A stretch of 64,000 bases of DNA from Trichoplax adhaerens (lineage: Eukaryota > Placozoa > Uniplacotomia > Trichoplacea > Trichoplacidae), in assembly GCF_000150275.1 (NCBI RefSeq), contig NW_002060945.1, positions 2,999,172 to 3,063,171 of the forward strand, in the 5' to 3' direction. This document shows, one piece after another, positions 14,301 to 27,356 of the stretch. Below the pieces are notes generated by a model. It did not search any database and was not told the origin of the DNA. It saw only the letters and a program-made list of their open reading frames with translations. How positions within the stretch are numbered: position 1 is the first letter of the stretch; every line of letters starts with the position of its first letter. The translations under genes and the position numbers were made by a program.

Positions 14301-17300
14301 GTACCTGTTGTGACACTTTTGCTAAAGCAGCAAGATCTAGACTTCTGTAATAGAATAAATTTTCTTAGTATGCTCCATCTAGGCAAAATTAGATGATTAG
14401 ACAGAAAGCAGCATTACTTATCGTTACTTAAATCCGGTAAATCTGATAACACACTAGGTCCATCTGTCTTATTATCACTCTAGAAAATGAAATCATAGCA
14501 TTATTTCAAGCTGATGCTTGTATGGGCCAAAACGACACGGTTCGTTAATAAATTGATTGCAAATACGAATATTTACCCCATTTTCGTAATCCCATTTACC
14601 AGAACTCTCTGCAGGCCATTGACTTTCCATACCGGGGGGTACACGATAACGATCTTAAGTTTAATAATACAAAAAAAAGTAGCATTTCATGACATGGTGG
14701 TATTTCGGAAGATAGTATCACTATAGTAAATAAGTAAATAGATACCATTATCAGTAGACGAGCTATTCGTATTCCATAAATCCTCTTGCAAATTAGTATT
14801 CTTTGAAACATTCTGAAAGTTATCAGATACAGGAACAGAGGCATCGTCTTTACGCTGTTGTGTCAATTCCTTTGTTCGATTGCTGGATTTCAGTTTATTA
14901 GCAAGATTTTCAGTTTTTGACCAAGTACTAGTTTGAGGTTTAGTTGGCACATTCCGCACTAATCAAAAATTTTCGATACATCGTATGTCAACAAATAGCT
15001 CACTTAAGCAGTGTTTTTCATATAAGTTATCAAACAAACCTCTTCGATCGTTTGTTGCAGTGTGTATCGATGTCTTACTCTCTTTAACAGGCTCCGATCT
15101 ATTTCCGATATCTGTATCGATAGACTTTGTCTGTTGCCGTTCAGATTGGCTAGAAGCGCATAAATTAATTTTATGTATTAATATTTTTAGCTATACACTA
15201 CTTTTCGTTCGGAAAGCATATCATTATATAGGTATAATTTCATCAGTAGTTAACTCGTGTATCTTCATAGCAAAAATGCTAGGCGTTGGATTTGCTCAAT
15301 TGCATCATTTGATTCAATGTCAGTTAATTATTTTAAAAAAAAACTAAGATAACATACGAAGTAGGCTGTTGATCTCTATTGGAAGATGAAGTAGGAGGTC
15401 TTTTATTTTGCTTGGTTTGCGCAACTGCAATATTAAAACATTAAGCGTAAATGTGTTGTAAGCTTGTAATGATGCAGGAAACTCACTTAACTCACTTGTT
15501 TTTTAAGGTAATTACCCATTAATGGTATTACAATACTAACTATTAAATTAATAAACAGCAATACATAATTACATTTATTATTATCGTTACGACGGCTTTG
15601 AAATTGGACGGCACCGCGACCGCCTCTTCCTCGTCCGCGTCCGGCACTTCGAACATCGTTCGTTTTATTTTGTAATTTCTCATGATTGTCATTCTGTTCT
15701 GTATTGTTATCTGTTTTACCAGTGCGCCCTAATCGAATTTTAAATAGTCATCTTTTTTTGCCGCTATTCGTTCGGTAATAAAAGATCATTACTACTTACG
15801 ACGATCATATCTTTTGTTTGTTCGACCAGGCTTCGGTCGATTATCATCTTGATCTTTATTCGAAATCTGATTTATTTCATTATTCGCTTGGCCTTTCTTT
15901 TTCTTTTTTCCAGAGGTTTCCCATTCCTGTTATTAAGATTAGGATAGAACATTTTTTATCACTTTTAACGTTTTAAAGGAGCTACCACAGCACTATGCTA
16001 TCGTGAGGATTAAATACTTGTAATTGTTACATACGCCGAATTTATCAGGATCGAGTAAAAGATTTATTGCTTTATTTTCATCAAAGTCGCAATCATGCAT
16101 AGCCATGGCCACAGCGTCTTCCGATCTACTTGTAAACGCCATCACCTGTATGCCACAAGAAAAATTAGCTGCCGTTCTAAACAATTAATCTAAAGTAGCG
16201 CTATGACCTAGTGAATTCTGCAGTTAATGTATTCCTAGTTTTTACGATCCATCGAAACTAGTTATTATGTTCGAAATAAGACCAGAAATCGTTTTTCATA
16301 AGAATACCTTTTCAATTCTTCGCTGTTTATCGATATCATCCGTGCTTGCACTATTCAGCTGCTGCAAGCGTATCAATTCTGCTGTTACCTATAAATACAA
16401 AAGTTGAATTAAAAAAGACTTTTATTATCACAACAGTTAGAAAATAATCGATAACTTGGTATTGTCAGCATTTACTAAAAAAATCTCAGTTCATATCAAT
16501 ACAATATAACTATAATATCTCTTCCAATTTTTCCCGATCATTATCAATGCATGTATACCGTATATCACTCTAAGGCCAAAAACGACTCACTTTTAGGATC
16601 CTACTTGCAAGTAGTGTATGTCAACAATAGCATTGAAAGAAATGCCGATCTAGTTAACGTTTTATATCTTTCGCTTGAGTTTTTAACTTCACTATTTATG
16701 CTCAGTAAAGATTTTATTTTAGGTTGTTATACCAAAATAGTCTATGCTACAAAAATGCATTCAAACTACAGTTATAGCTTAAACTTATCCAATGTCAAAC
16801 GTTCTAATGAATACTAATACAGTATTGTAAACTAATTTTTTAACTACATGACCAAAAATCAATCCAACGGTATCAGTTATTATCAATACGTGTATTTATA
16901 AAGTAGGCCATTTCATTGCAGTAGTAACGGGTTGTAGTATTTTATCGATAAACTAGCTTAATAAGCAATTTAATATGAAACTAGCTAGCCTAAGTAGTAA
17001 TAAATGTTAAATGTTTCACTGTCAATCAGATTCATCTTTACATTACAGTACAATTTCTTTTAAACCATAGCATGATCAATTAATTATACCTTCTTAACTA
17101 TTAAACGACATAATGTCTACGCTAACTAGACATAACCAAATTGATACTAATGATGAGAAGGTCAGCAATACCAGATTAAACGAACAATTTTATCAGGGTT
17201 ACGAAAGATTTTCTTCAAATCCACAAAATTTATAACGTTAAAATTATGTATGTATCATACGGCATACGCTTGACAGTATTAGCATACTATAAATAGTTAA

Positions 17301-17706
17301 GTATAACAAATGGTATCAAGGAAATCACTCGATTTAATTGACATCGCTGTTACACGTTACATGTACAAGTACAGACAGAGGTTGGAAAATGCTTACGGTA
17401 AGGAAATTATTAATTTGACACGCTGTATAAGTTACAAATAACATCATTAATAAAGTACTGCATCAGAATCACGTCAATTTAATTTGGTAAAACAGGAAGA
17501 TGCCCAAGAATAAAAAATCAGTGTCGATACTATTCAATCATCAATAAGTCAATAACTATCAGAGAATACGTAATGCAATTACAACTAATAAAAATCGCTG
17601 CAATTCTCAGAATTTGTAAGCATACCTTGGGTGCACTGCCAACGCTTGTTTTGCCACTTTGCGGCGGGCCGTTCCGATTTGTTACAGCTGTTTTACCGGA
17701 GCTCAT
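11343..17706 (-). CDS. UBAP2: UBAP2/UBAP2L (Lingerer) homologue
   Basis: Family members are cytoplasmic RNA-binding proteins that nucleate stress granules; fly Lingerer is the founder. I join 25 exons (930 codons plus stop, all phases agreeing): 17706-17626, 16388-16308, 16145-16035, 15926-15800, 15728-15591, 15424-15358, 15149-15040, 14958-14746, 14653-14577, 14479-14418, 14344-14074, 13988-13932, 13852-13808, 13736-13699, 13630-13465, 13373-13320, 13239-13026, 12919-12843, 12718-12662, 12534-12369, 12278-12142, 12073-12010, 11922-11827, 11724-11687, 11588-11343. A UBA domain spans residues about 55-91 (AVAMAMHDCDFDENKAINLL). An RGG box follows (GRGRGRGGRGA, near 15640). The family motif VEMPHNVVESLSLQFGNLEF lies across 13988-13808. 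Then come APGMLPGTYP, YGYEDMSMM, NP-x-GFFPN-like segments, and the C-terminal YWNTGANQA that parallels the vertebrate SYSWGAN end. The start follows a short basic leader, MSSGKTAVTNRNGPPQ. Confidence 0.9.
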
Positions 17707-18460
17707 AACGTATGTATTTAAAGTAGTTATATACAATCGAGTAGATTATATACAGAGGATCAATCTACGCAAGATGAAAAAACCCAAAAAGTCAAATTAA
17801 GCTTAAGCGACGAAGTACTAAAGTCAGAATGACTACAGTGAAAGAATCAGTCTTTTTATAAGGAAATGATCCATTTTATAGAACTGTACTATAGTGCTTG
17901 ATACTGTACATGGTTTATCGCATAACCAAGTAGTAAGTACACTGTAACATCTCTACTATATTAATAGAACATTCTATCGAAAGACACCATTAGCATCTGC
18001 TACTAGCGTACCCTTTTATGTATTACGAAACGTTTTAGAATATCCCCCCAAAAAGAAAAAAAACACCAAATGTATGCGCTATTGGCGACATATTTCCTTC
18101 AGACAAGCTACAATTATGGGACTGTAGGTGCTGTGATATACTTATTAGTATAATACCCACTTAGTGCAGACATCCCCATTACCCAATATCCGTTAGTCAC
18201 TTGTCCCCGATCGGAGCGATCAATTTAGCGATTGAGTGCCGCCAGCCAGAAATGAATTGCAACAGGCGAGAGTACTAAATTCACCGCTCTAAAAGCAGAT
18301 CATGATCGCCACTAAAACGGCATTTGTAAAATGGATTTGATTCCGACACTTTTCTCTTCAAAGAACAATTTTATGTACTGGATTTTACGATCCTACTCTA
18401 ACAAATCTACAATAGTACAAATTCAAGTCTAAAATGTGGCGAAAGTGGGTTGCTTTCTGC

Positions 18461-18473
18461 GGGGGGGGGGGGG
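18461..18473. repeat. Poly-G run (G13)
   Basis: Thirteen consecutive G on the plus strand, isolated in AT-rich DNA and just left of the first pentamer array. Its exact length is likely unreliable in any assembly. Confidence 0.9.
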
Positions 18474-18479
18474 TTCTGT

Positions 18480-18690
18480 AAAACAGTACAGTACAGTATC
18501 AAATCGTCAGGTGACACCACTCACTGCGATTACCGCTGACGTGCAACTGGGTAGTGTCATTCTGTACAGTACGTACGATCAGAGACAACGAGGAACAACT
18601 ACAGTAGGGTACAGTGCTGTCGTCCGCTAAGTTGTTGTACGTGTAAGTGTACCGTACCGTACCGTACCGTACTGTACTGTACTGTACTTA
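18480..18690. repeat. TACTG/CAGTA pentamer cluster with GTACC variant
   Basis: The cluster contains CAGTA copies near 18486-18500, mixed-orientation copies near 18560, and a run at 18649-18688 of four GTACC units followed directly by four GTACT units. The GTACC form carries a CpG (ACCGT) where the common form has TpG (ACTGT), so the two differ by the change expected from CpG decay. Confidence 0.85.
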
Positions 18691-20714
18691 TCGAAAGCTT
18701 GCCGACAACCAACCAGTGGCTCTCGCTGTAGCCAACCAAATCAGCACTTCCGGAGTGCCATGGATATCCAATACAGATAGTATAAGCGTACGTCACATAG
18801 GACACATGATGGGCATCGACGCTGTCGAATTTTCATATTTGTTCAATTATATTAGCAATAATTTTATCGACTCTTGCATGGTCCGTCAGTTTTTGATAGG
18901 AGTGATGTCGAAATGTAGCGATTTTTTCCAGTTTCAGTTTGTACTTATCGCCGTATCACGCAACTACCGCAAGCTATCATCAATCTTAATCATGGTGAAT
19001 CAAAAAAGTGATAGGCCTTATCAAAAAGATTCTTCAGATCTTCAAAGTGTTACTGCTTCCTTTTAACTTCATAGACCAAGCTTCACTTTATGTGTCCCAC
19101 ATTTGTACCATTAATTAATTATCAGATAAATAGTTTCTAATTAATTCAACTAAAATGAGAGTTTACTAACTAAGTTTCGACGTTGTCCAACTTTTTTTAT
19201 ACAACTGAGTATGCACTAAACTAAACCTTGCAAACACAACCACTTTAAATGCCATTTTTCACTAAAGTGCTATCAGGGAATGCACCTGCGTAGCGTTTCA
19301 ACTAGCCATACAAGAGTGCTTATTAACCAAAATACAGTAAAATATCGCAAAGGCAAATACTGCATAGCAAAGCACACGACCATAATAATCGATCATGCCA
19401 ACACATCGCACTTTCCCGTTGTTAAACAACTTGGAGTTAACGGTTTAACACTTATCAGTCTTACCATGACAGTGAACGGCATCAGTGCATAAATACTTTG
19501 AAAAGTATCATAGGATCAAATCATGAAGCTTTCAACCCGATAATGTACGCAATACAGTACTTATAATTATGATTCAGCATAATACGCGTATTATCACATA
19601 ATTATGTTAACATTTGATGAAATTGACTACTCATACATCATAAATGGATTCATGAATATGAAGATAAATTTATCCATCCATAAATAAAACGAAGGATGCC
19701 GTTAAGAATGTAGCATAATTACAACATGAAATGACTTATCCATTACTATAGTTAGATGAACGATTGATTGATCAAGCAAATGTAGAATGATCGTAAGTAG
19801 ACAGAAACAAGTATCACCCCTTCCCTCCACTTCTTAAGAACGTTAAGCCAATTTGATCTTTTATAATGACTACAGTACTATTGACTGTAACAATTCGAGC
19901 ACGCTTATCTCTCAGCTACTCCTAGCATCGATAAAAAGCGCATTGGCGTAGTTCTCCCCATTTTCTTTCCAGAACATGAAGTAAATATGCTCAATTTTAC
20001 AGTTTTAATGCAGGATTGGCTAACGAAAACAGGAAAGTGCTATTGGAGTCAATTATGTTTTGATAGACTTGGTCTTAAACGACACTGTTCAATCGACCAA
20101 CGTGTATACTGTACGGTACATGGAAAGCCGCCGTTATCGTTCCGTGCAAATTGCATTGTATAAGACCTACAATTCGTATGTACTGTACTGTTCGTAACAG
20201 TATATGATATTCAATCAATGTGTTCGCATACGTGCAGTATACAGTACCCAGTCTATTCTATTACATAAGCTAGAATAGCATTGGAAAAATGAAGCACTAC
20301 TGTCGAACTACCCTAATTAGTGATGATTTTAATTTTATTTGGCTCATAAGGTACACCCACTAATCCCAAAGTCGTAGTAGACAGCATCAAATTGTAGTGA
20401 ATTTACCACATTCTACTCGCGCCGCATCGACACAATCGGATGTGCTTAAAATGTAGGCATAACATAACAGGTTAACGTCAAATCGGAGTAGTACTGCTAT
20501 ACCAGTCTAGCAAGGTTATTTTTACGCCATGAACAACTAGACTAAATTAAACTAACCAACTGTAAGTAAGAAAACTGTCTATGCACCAAGCCATAATGTT
20601 GAACAATTCAAAAGCATGCTAGCGAATACAGTCACAGCAATGGCAGCCTGTCCAATCGACATTGGCAATAAAACGTTAATCCAAGGTGACGTATAACGGT
20701 AAGGCAAGTCTTCA

Positions 20715-20890
20715 GTACAGTAGAGCTATCCACTAGGTCATGAATGGTGCAGTAAAGTATTCTCAATGATTTATTACATTAATCACAGTACGCTATGCTA
20801 TCATCAACGTGCACGTACAGTACATACTGTACTGTACTGTACGTATTTGTAGACGAACAGCAGTGTACACTCTACTGTACTGCACAGTAT
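20715..20890. repeat. TACTG/CAGTA pentamer cluster
   Basis: Short arrays in both orientations, densest at 20814-20842, where CAGTA copies meet three TACTG copies, and again at 20872-20890. No host gene or element ends were recognised. Confidence 0.75.
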
Positions 20891-21162
20891 GCTCTTGAAT
20901 AGCACATTTCTGGCGAAAAAGATTCAACATTTCCATCAAAGAAATCAATCTAATTGCATTTAATCTCTCTAACTACATATCTTAGAGAAGAACAACAGTA
21001 CTTTCATAAATACCACAGCATTACAAACAAGCAAATAAATGGAGGATACAAGAAGTGACAATAAATAACTTGCTTACCAACAACAATGTCCGCTAACAAC
21101 CCTGTCGGAGAAATAAATGTGTCATACCGTGCATGAATTTAAAAGTGGATTAAAACTTTCGA

Positions 21163-21512
21163 TCTACTGTACTGTACTGTACCGTGGCTCAACTGTTGTG
21201 TAATATAGTGTACTGTACTGTACAGTACATACTCTACAATGTACAGTACTGTAGGCTACCATAGAAACAGTACTTACTGTGCTGGACTGTACAGTGTACA
21301 GTATGCTACTTTACAGGACTGTACTGTACTGTATTTCAAACTGACTTCGTCACAACTATCACGTGTACACATACTGTTGACTACTGTCTGGATTTACTGC
21401 AGTTCGACTAAATTTTCGTCCAGTCAAATTAACATCCCTATTCGGAAGTGTACCGACAGTACTGTATTCAACTCTATTGTACCATAGTAGTACAGTACAG
21501 TACAGTACAATG
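21163..21512. repeat. TACTG/CAGTA pentamer cluster
   Basis: Several arrays in both orientations: 21163-21184, 21210-21230, 21239-21253, 21284-21302, 21318-21332 and 21489-21509. Alternating orientation gives overlapping short palindromes centred on TGTACA or AGTACT. A CpG-bearing GTACC copy closes the first array. Confidence 0.85.
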
Positions 21513-21782
21513 AAGCGACAGACCTGTCTTGTGCATGTTAAGCACATAAAAAAAAAGATTAAAAAGATTACCGGTTAAGATTTAGTCCATGTGCAGTAAA
21601 CAAATAACAAGATTTTGATGATTTCTAAGTCAACTATCGATATAGTGTACTCGCAATCTGATGCATGCGTTTCATGCTAAACTATCAATTTTATAATCTT
21701 AATGAAGCAGTCCACTTTGAGAATGATCACTAAAATCAGGACTCAGAATTGCTGCGTCTTAGCTTGTCTTTACCGGTGATAC

Positions 21783-21804
21783 AGTATACTAGTACTAGTA
21801 TACT
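21783..21804. repeat. 22-bp perfect palindrome
   Basis: AGTATACTAGT is followed immediately by its reverse complement ACTAGTATACT. It lies beside pentamer copies but has a different core (CTAGTACTAG), so it is related to the arrays only loosely. Confidence 0.85.
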
Positions 21805-23020
21805 TAGAATCTGTATGCTACTGTACACTCAGTGCACAGTAGACCAGCATTTTTAACACGTCATTTCCAAAACAGCCTAAGTGATATGTTAAAAGTGCCG
21901 AGGTCTAAATCATACAGTTGTCACGTTCAAAGCTTGACCGTGAAAACGTCTATAAATTACATACAGTAGGCTTTGCATAACGGTATTTATAGTCTAAAGG
22001 CCTATACTTTCGCTATTTGTCTTTATATTGATGCTTATACTATTCAAGTAATTAACTGCTTTTGACTAAGCTCAAGTAGAATCGTGTTTGAAATATTTTG
22101 CATGAGTTGTCATTATCTAAACTCGTTTAGGTTATCTTCATCTAAAGATTTCTATAAATATGAAACTTGGTTGAGATGTTCGAGAAAACTTCATGTTTGC
22201 TTAGTAATCAACTTTAATTACCGTATACGGTTATTGGCTGTTTTTGTATGAGACTAGTCATAGAGACGATCTAGTACTTAGTTATCTGCGGTTTATAAAC
22301 GCTCAGAGATTTAGTCAATAATGAATTCAATTCTAATTTATAATATCTCCATACGTCACTAAACATACTCTATCTTAGTTATGTCAGATTGAGAACTTTA
22401 CACTTGTGCAAGTAAAAAGTTTTTGCTTTAATTACAGCTTACGCTGATCAAAACTGCTACCGCAATTCTAAGCAAGGTCTTACTGTTCCATTATCGCGTG
22501 ATACTCTCGTGCCTACTCCGCAACCCTGACCACTGCTACCCTAACTCGCCTAACCCCAACCTTAAATACCATATTTCAGGCCACTGTACACTGTACAACA
22601 CCAAAAAATGACTCAAATATTATTCTTAAAAATTTCTTTAATCACAAAATATACATTAATTCAATAGCTCACATAAAGATTTTAATCGTAATCATGTCTA
22701 ACGTGCAAATCTGGCAAATGAACTAAAAACAATAATTTTTACAAGTGATCATTATAATTGTGACGAATAGAAATTCATTTAAAGGGCAATCCTTCTCAGT
22801 CAACGACTCGCTGTACACGAAATTTTAATAGTATATAGGTACAACGCAGTACGTACGCCCATAAGACGCATACCATTGGCTGTCTTATTCTAACAAGTAG
22901 CAATGCAATTTACTATACGTTTAGCTCAAAAGCATCGTAAATACACACTTAACCGTAATAAAGTCGTAGTTAAGTTGAATACAAATGATAACTAGCATGA
23001 TAAATACACCAACACCATTA

Positions 23021-25834
23021 TCATGCTTTGAGGTGACGTTCACTATGCAATTCTAGTCGCTGAACTAGTATTTTGCAATCATGATTGCGTATGCGAATTA
23101 AAAATGTAGAGACTCCAGTGTTTGGTGAACACTTCCTAATATCGTCATATAATAAATTACAGCCGAGCTCACTATTAAAATAACGTAACATCTGTCGAAT
23201 AAGGCCTCCGTGTGTGGTTATTAAGATACTTGCGTTTACTTGCATGACTTGATCAGAATGATTAACATCATTTTTACAGTCAACTATCGGAAGCAAAGTT
23301 TCATTTGAAGTAGCAAAATCCATCAAAGCCTTAAAAAGGTGATTGTAAAAAGAAACTACCCTACTATATAAATCCTTCGTATCTTCAGCGTCTGGACCGT
23401 CTTTTATATTTTCCATACCAATATGTTTCCGTTTGCAAACTTTTCGTAATTCAGAGAATGTTATACCCTCGTGCACTCCATAATTCTATTAACGAAATGT
23501 TATAAGAATTCGTATCACAGCCTTTTAAAGCATCATCTAAAAACTTCAATCGAAGCACTACTTGAAATGTAAACATCAATGTCCACTATTGGATCATTAC
23601 AGCCCATAGTACAGTAAGTTGCTTCAAGACAGAATGTATTTGACATCTGTCAAGAACCCAAATACATTTTACGATTAAATTACATTGTCATAGTGTACTG
23701 ATTCGAAGTAAATATTATAAGGCTTAGAATATAGTCATTTCTTTATCCATCCTAAACTGTATGACATATTATAAACGTGCCACTTTGATCAAATCACCGT
23801 ATCATAATGAAATTACCAGAGGCAACAAGGTAGTACAGTACTAACATCTGAGCGTACAGTATTAGATATAATATGAAATGTAATAATCAATATCATGATT
23901 ATTCAAATGCTACGGTACCTCCGAGTAGTGATGAAACCTTTTTAAGTTTGATAATGATGATTTTACTGATGGAGAAGCACTTTTATCTCTAACACAAACG
24001 GAATTGTAATGATACCATTTATGAAATACTTTAAGTTTGCTAACACCTATGATGGATCTGTTACAGTACATAGAAGAGATCTGCGCAATATTTATATGAT
24101 CATGTAGTTAGCAGAGAAGCTAAGAATCCTTCATATTACTCACGTACCCTTTCTCTTAACCTCCTATCTTCAATTACTTCGACATCGCTGATATTTGCTA
24201 AAACCACAGCGTCCATAGTCTTTCGCCACGCATGTGTGTTGGAAATAGTGCATTATTATTTTTTAAATAAACTCTTAAGTGGCATAATAAAGATAAATGT
24301 CACTTAATCAGGTGACTATAATTTCATAAAAATATATGTATACTGTAAGTAATAGCTTTGTATGGCGTACTGCGTTAATCTATTTCAGTCACCAGAATAC
24401 AAGCTTTATATATTATGATGCTTCCATCCCACTGCATCTTTGTGTTTCCTTAAGCTTTACTGAATTTTTATAGGAAAAAACTGCTGTCAAACTTATTGAT
24501 ACTGTAATTACAAGGGCACAAGGCTCCCTATTCCCTAACATCTGGACGAAACATTGATAACAATGGATAGCATGTGAAGTATACTGTACTGTACAGTATT
24601 AATAAAAATTTTTGTATACTTCGCAGAGACTGTCTTACCGATACATTATGGAGGATAGTTTCAGCCAAGGTTATTTAGACAGGTGTGGTTATTGTATTGT
24701 ACATCATTTATCATGCAGTATAGAAACGATAAATCTATAAATACTTGCATGACTTGCTTCAGTAAAATAACAACTTACTGTATGTAGAAGATTGGAAAGT
24801 GCTGCACTCACTACTGTACTTATATGGGTATACTTTACAGTATCTTTTATGCTTACAGTTCACTTCAACAAAGTTGCAAAACGAAAATTTAGCCACAGAC
24901 CTGAACTATGCAATCAGAATATAATACTGTATCATAGAAATACTGATCAAGTCAGCACAACAATATTCTATGTAATTTTCAGATACAGTACAGTACCTGC
25001 CTGGCTCGTTTCAGGTCACTGCTAAACAAGTGAGTAAATTTCGAGCCACTTAATCTTTTCCCGAGTAAATCAGCTTGTTGGCGTCCTATATTAGACAACG
25101 GACAATCTGTGTGCCCTAAAAATCCATCAATGCGTATTGAAGTAAAAATTATTGATAAAGCATTCCATCGATAATACGTATACGTCTCGTACGAGTAATT
25201 AATGAATTAAATAAGGGGTCTTGGCCTTGCAACAGTACAGTACACCATTGTCGTGCAAGTTGCAACTAGTTGGCTAACAAAAAGAATTACGGCGAAGGTA
25301 CGTATTACTTTAAATGATCAGTTAAAAATTTTGTGATTTATTTATTATCAAGCATTTCGGTGATACGATAATGCCTATTTCAAGCAGTACATAAATGATT
25401 ATATACAGTAAAGTAGTATCGCATTTAGCACTAGCGTTAATGCGAGTACTTAACAGAGAAGGCCATTAACTATACTCATCGCAGAGAAATTTTACGTATA
25501 CTGAATACACGATGATATGCTGCTGTATATGGAGATGTACACAGTACAGTGCATATTACTGTGGACTATTAGAAGAAGACCAGGTATTCTTGTAATGATC
25601 TATAATCATAATTTATTAATACAATTATAATAGGAATATCTTCATTGATTGAACATGATAAACATTTTCAATAAATAAGGTCAAGATTAAACGAAGACAA
25701 TTAGCCTAATTGAAATCGAAATCTTTTTCAGTTAATTTTCTAATTCTATCGTTCCAACCTTGTATGATGCCTCGACTATTGGCTTCAGTCTCTCCATGAC
25801 GAACTACCGTCAATTTAAATACTCTTTCCGCCAT
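23021..25834 (-). CDS. TIGAR: TIGAR, fructose-2,6-bisphosphatase-like histidine phosphatase
   Basis: TIGAR belongs to the histidine phosphatase superfamily. In vertebrates it dephosphorylates fructose-2,6-bisphosphate and 2,3-bisphosphoglycerate and shifts flux to the pentose phosphate path. Four exons (25834-25759, 25115-24997, 24219-24148, 23485-23021) give 243 codons plus stop, close to the human 270. The catalytic set is intact: VVRHGET near residue 10 (phospho-accepting His), FSSDLKRARQT, LRERNYGVHEG (acid Glu), and LITTHGGLIRQ (second His). The C-terminal SPNTGVS matches the family SPNTG stretch. The start ATG at 25834 opens MAERVFKLTVVRHGE. Exon 2 ends CAG and its donor GTACTG is the first unit of a pentamer array (24985-24997). 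The gene diverges from SND1 across 25835-27575. Confidence 0.9.
24575..24600. repeat. Pentamer array in TIGAR intron 2
   Basis: TACTG copies switch to the CAGTA orientation at a TGTACA centre, inside the intron between TIGAR exons 2 and 3. Confidence 0.75.
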
Positions 25835-26859
25835 GAAGTGATTGCTACTCTTTTATTCAAAACTTGGTTTTGAATAACCAAATTTGAAGAACTTCAAATC
25901 CCACTGCACTCCTCAAATGTACTGTACGTACAGTACTGTACCTATTGTTGCGGTTTTATCATACTGTACTGTACAGTATCGTACTCACTGTATGAACATA
26001 ACAAACTACAGTATAGCTTTGCATATGCAGTACTGTACAGTAAATACCAGTGTAATGCATGACTGTCATATTGTACAGTACGGTATTGAACAATTAAACT
26101 TGAACAATACTGTATCAATGTACTGTACAGTGTATACTGTATTTGATCATGCGTACGCTGTAGAATTTAGATAATGATATCAGCAAAAACTAGATTAACA
26201 GCTTTAGTACGAGGAAAAAAGAGTGTCCAAAAATCTAGACACACTTTTCATATAAAGCCAAATGTGTCCAGACTTTCCGGACGCCCTTGTACTCTACTGT
26301 ACTATACAGTACAGTACACTGTATGTACAGTACAGTACAGTACAGTGCCTAAATATGGTTTCGACGGCGGATTGTATCAGGCCATAGAGATATCTTCTAT
26401 CTCTCATACGACTCAGGCAGTCACACTTTGGCTACACCCTGTGTCACAGCCAGTGACTGACACGTATTGAGTTACTGTAAAAGCTTACTGTACAGTACTG
26501 TACAGTACTGTACTGTTAGCACTTTGCAAATGTGGCACTATCCCTGGAATATTAGGTTGCCATGGAGGTGCCTCCACGGTAGTGTTGTTATGTTAGCGTA
26601 CCACCCAGTGCAGCGTGAGGTTTACTTTCGGCAGTATGGTTCATCTTAATGACAGTACACTGACAGCACAAAAGCGATGCAGTCGTTGAGGAAAGAAACA
26701 ACATGGATACAGCACAGTACAGTTCAGTACAGTATGTACAATACGTACGTACAGTAAGTACTACTAACATTAATTAATTAATTATATATATTATGCAGCA
26801 TGTTTTCCAGCGAAAAGAAAAGTGAGTGTTAACCAGACTAGAGGAAAAAAAACCATCAA

Positions 26860-26886
26860 GTGTACAGTGTACAGTACACTGTACAC
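26860..26886. repeat. Inverted repeat, 13-nt arms with 1-nt spacer
   Basis: GTGTACAGTGTAC, one A, then its exact reverse complement GTACACTGTACAC. It uses a TGTAC/GTACA unit related to the pentamer, but with ACTGT and ACAGT alternating. Confidence 0.85.
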
Positions 26887-26966
26887 TGTACTGTAAGTCT
26901 GGTACAGTGTCCGAGACCGCATGGTCACTGGTCATTCATAGTTTTTTCTCTTAACCTCTACAGTAT

Positions 26967-27356
26967 GCCATACAGTACAGTACTATGGTAGATTTTCGAT
27001 TGAATCTACAGTACTGTACAGTACAGTACGGTAGCCCAAAAGGGATAACTTTACTGTACAGTACAGTGCAAATTCTACCGTGTACTGTAGAATTCGACAG
27101 CACGACACAGTGAAAATTCTACGAATAGTGTACAGTACAGTAGAATCCCACTCAGAGTACAGTACCAAAAGGGACAACTTTTTTTTACAGAGCAGAATCA
27201 GTACGTGTTGTACTGTACTGTTGTGAAAAAAGAATTTCTATACTGCATACTGTAGTACAGTACAGTACTGTACAGTACTATACTGTTACAGTAGATTGCA
27301 AGTTCTACAGTACCATACACTACTGTACTACAGTGTACTGTACTGTACTGTACGGT
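26967..27356. repeat. Densest pentamer block, with a degenerate ~130-bp duplication
   Basis: Arrays alternate orientation every 5 to 20 bases. A longer unit appears twice: a CAGTAC array followed by CCAAAAGGGATAACTTT (about 27035-27051) and by CCAAAAGGGACAACTTT (about 27165-27181), each ending in another TACAG run. AATTCTAC at 27071-27078 pairs with GTAGAATT at 27087-27094 to form a hairpin with an 8-nt loop. Confidence 0.75.

Larger units (their letters stand above)
17707..23020. other. Repeat-bearing intergenic region between UBAP2 and TIGAR
   Basis: No convincing exon was found in 5.3 kb. The region is marked by TACTG/CAGTA pentamer clusters at about 18480-18690, 20108-20245, 20715-20890, 21163-21512 and 21781-21842, and by a G13 homopolymer at 18461-18473. 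The longest open frames (for example 18647-19066) run through pentamer arrays or show no domain, so I read them as chance frames. The left part is the upstream region of UBAP2 and the right part the 3' flank of TIGAR. Confidence 0.6.

Noticed and set aside
18647-19066. 139-codon plus-strand open frame
   Set aside because: Its first part is translated pentamer array and the rest shows no domain or splice context; a repeat-driven chance frame.
20814-20842. Steroid-receptor-type response element suggested by TGTAC half-sites
   Set aside because: Known elements need a 3-base spacer between half-sites, whereas these arrays give other spacings, and no receptor evidence exists in the window.
22500-22566. 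CCCTAA-like cytosine-rich stretch, possible interstitial telomere repeat
   Set aside because: Only one true CCCTAA copy among varied CCTAAC/CCCAAC words; no regular hexamer array.
25884-26649. Chain of plus-strand open frames of 60-98 codons
   Set aside because: They owe their length to pentamer arrays, whose translations are repeated Tyr/Cys/Thr/Val strings. Not genes.
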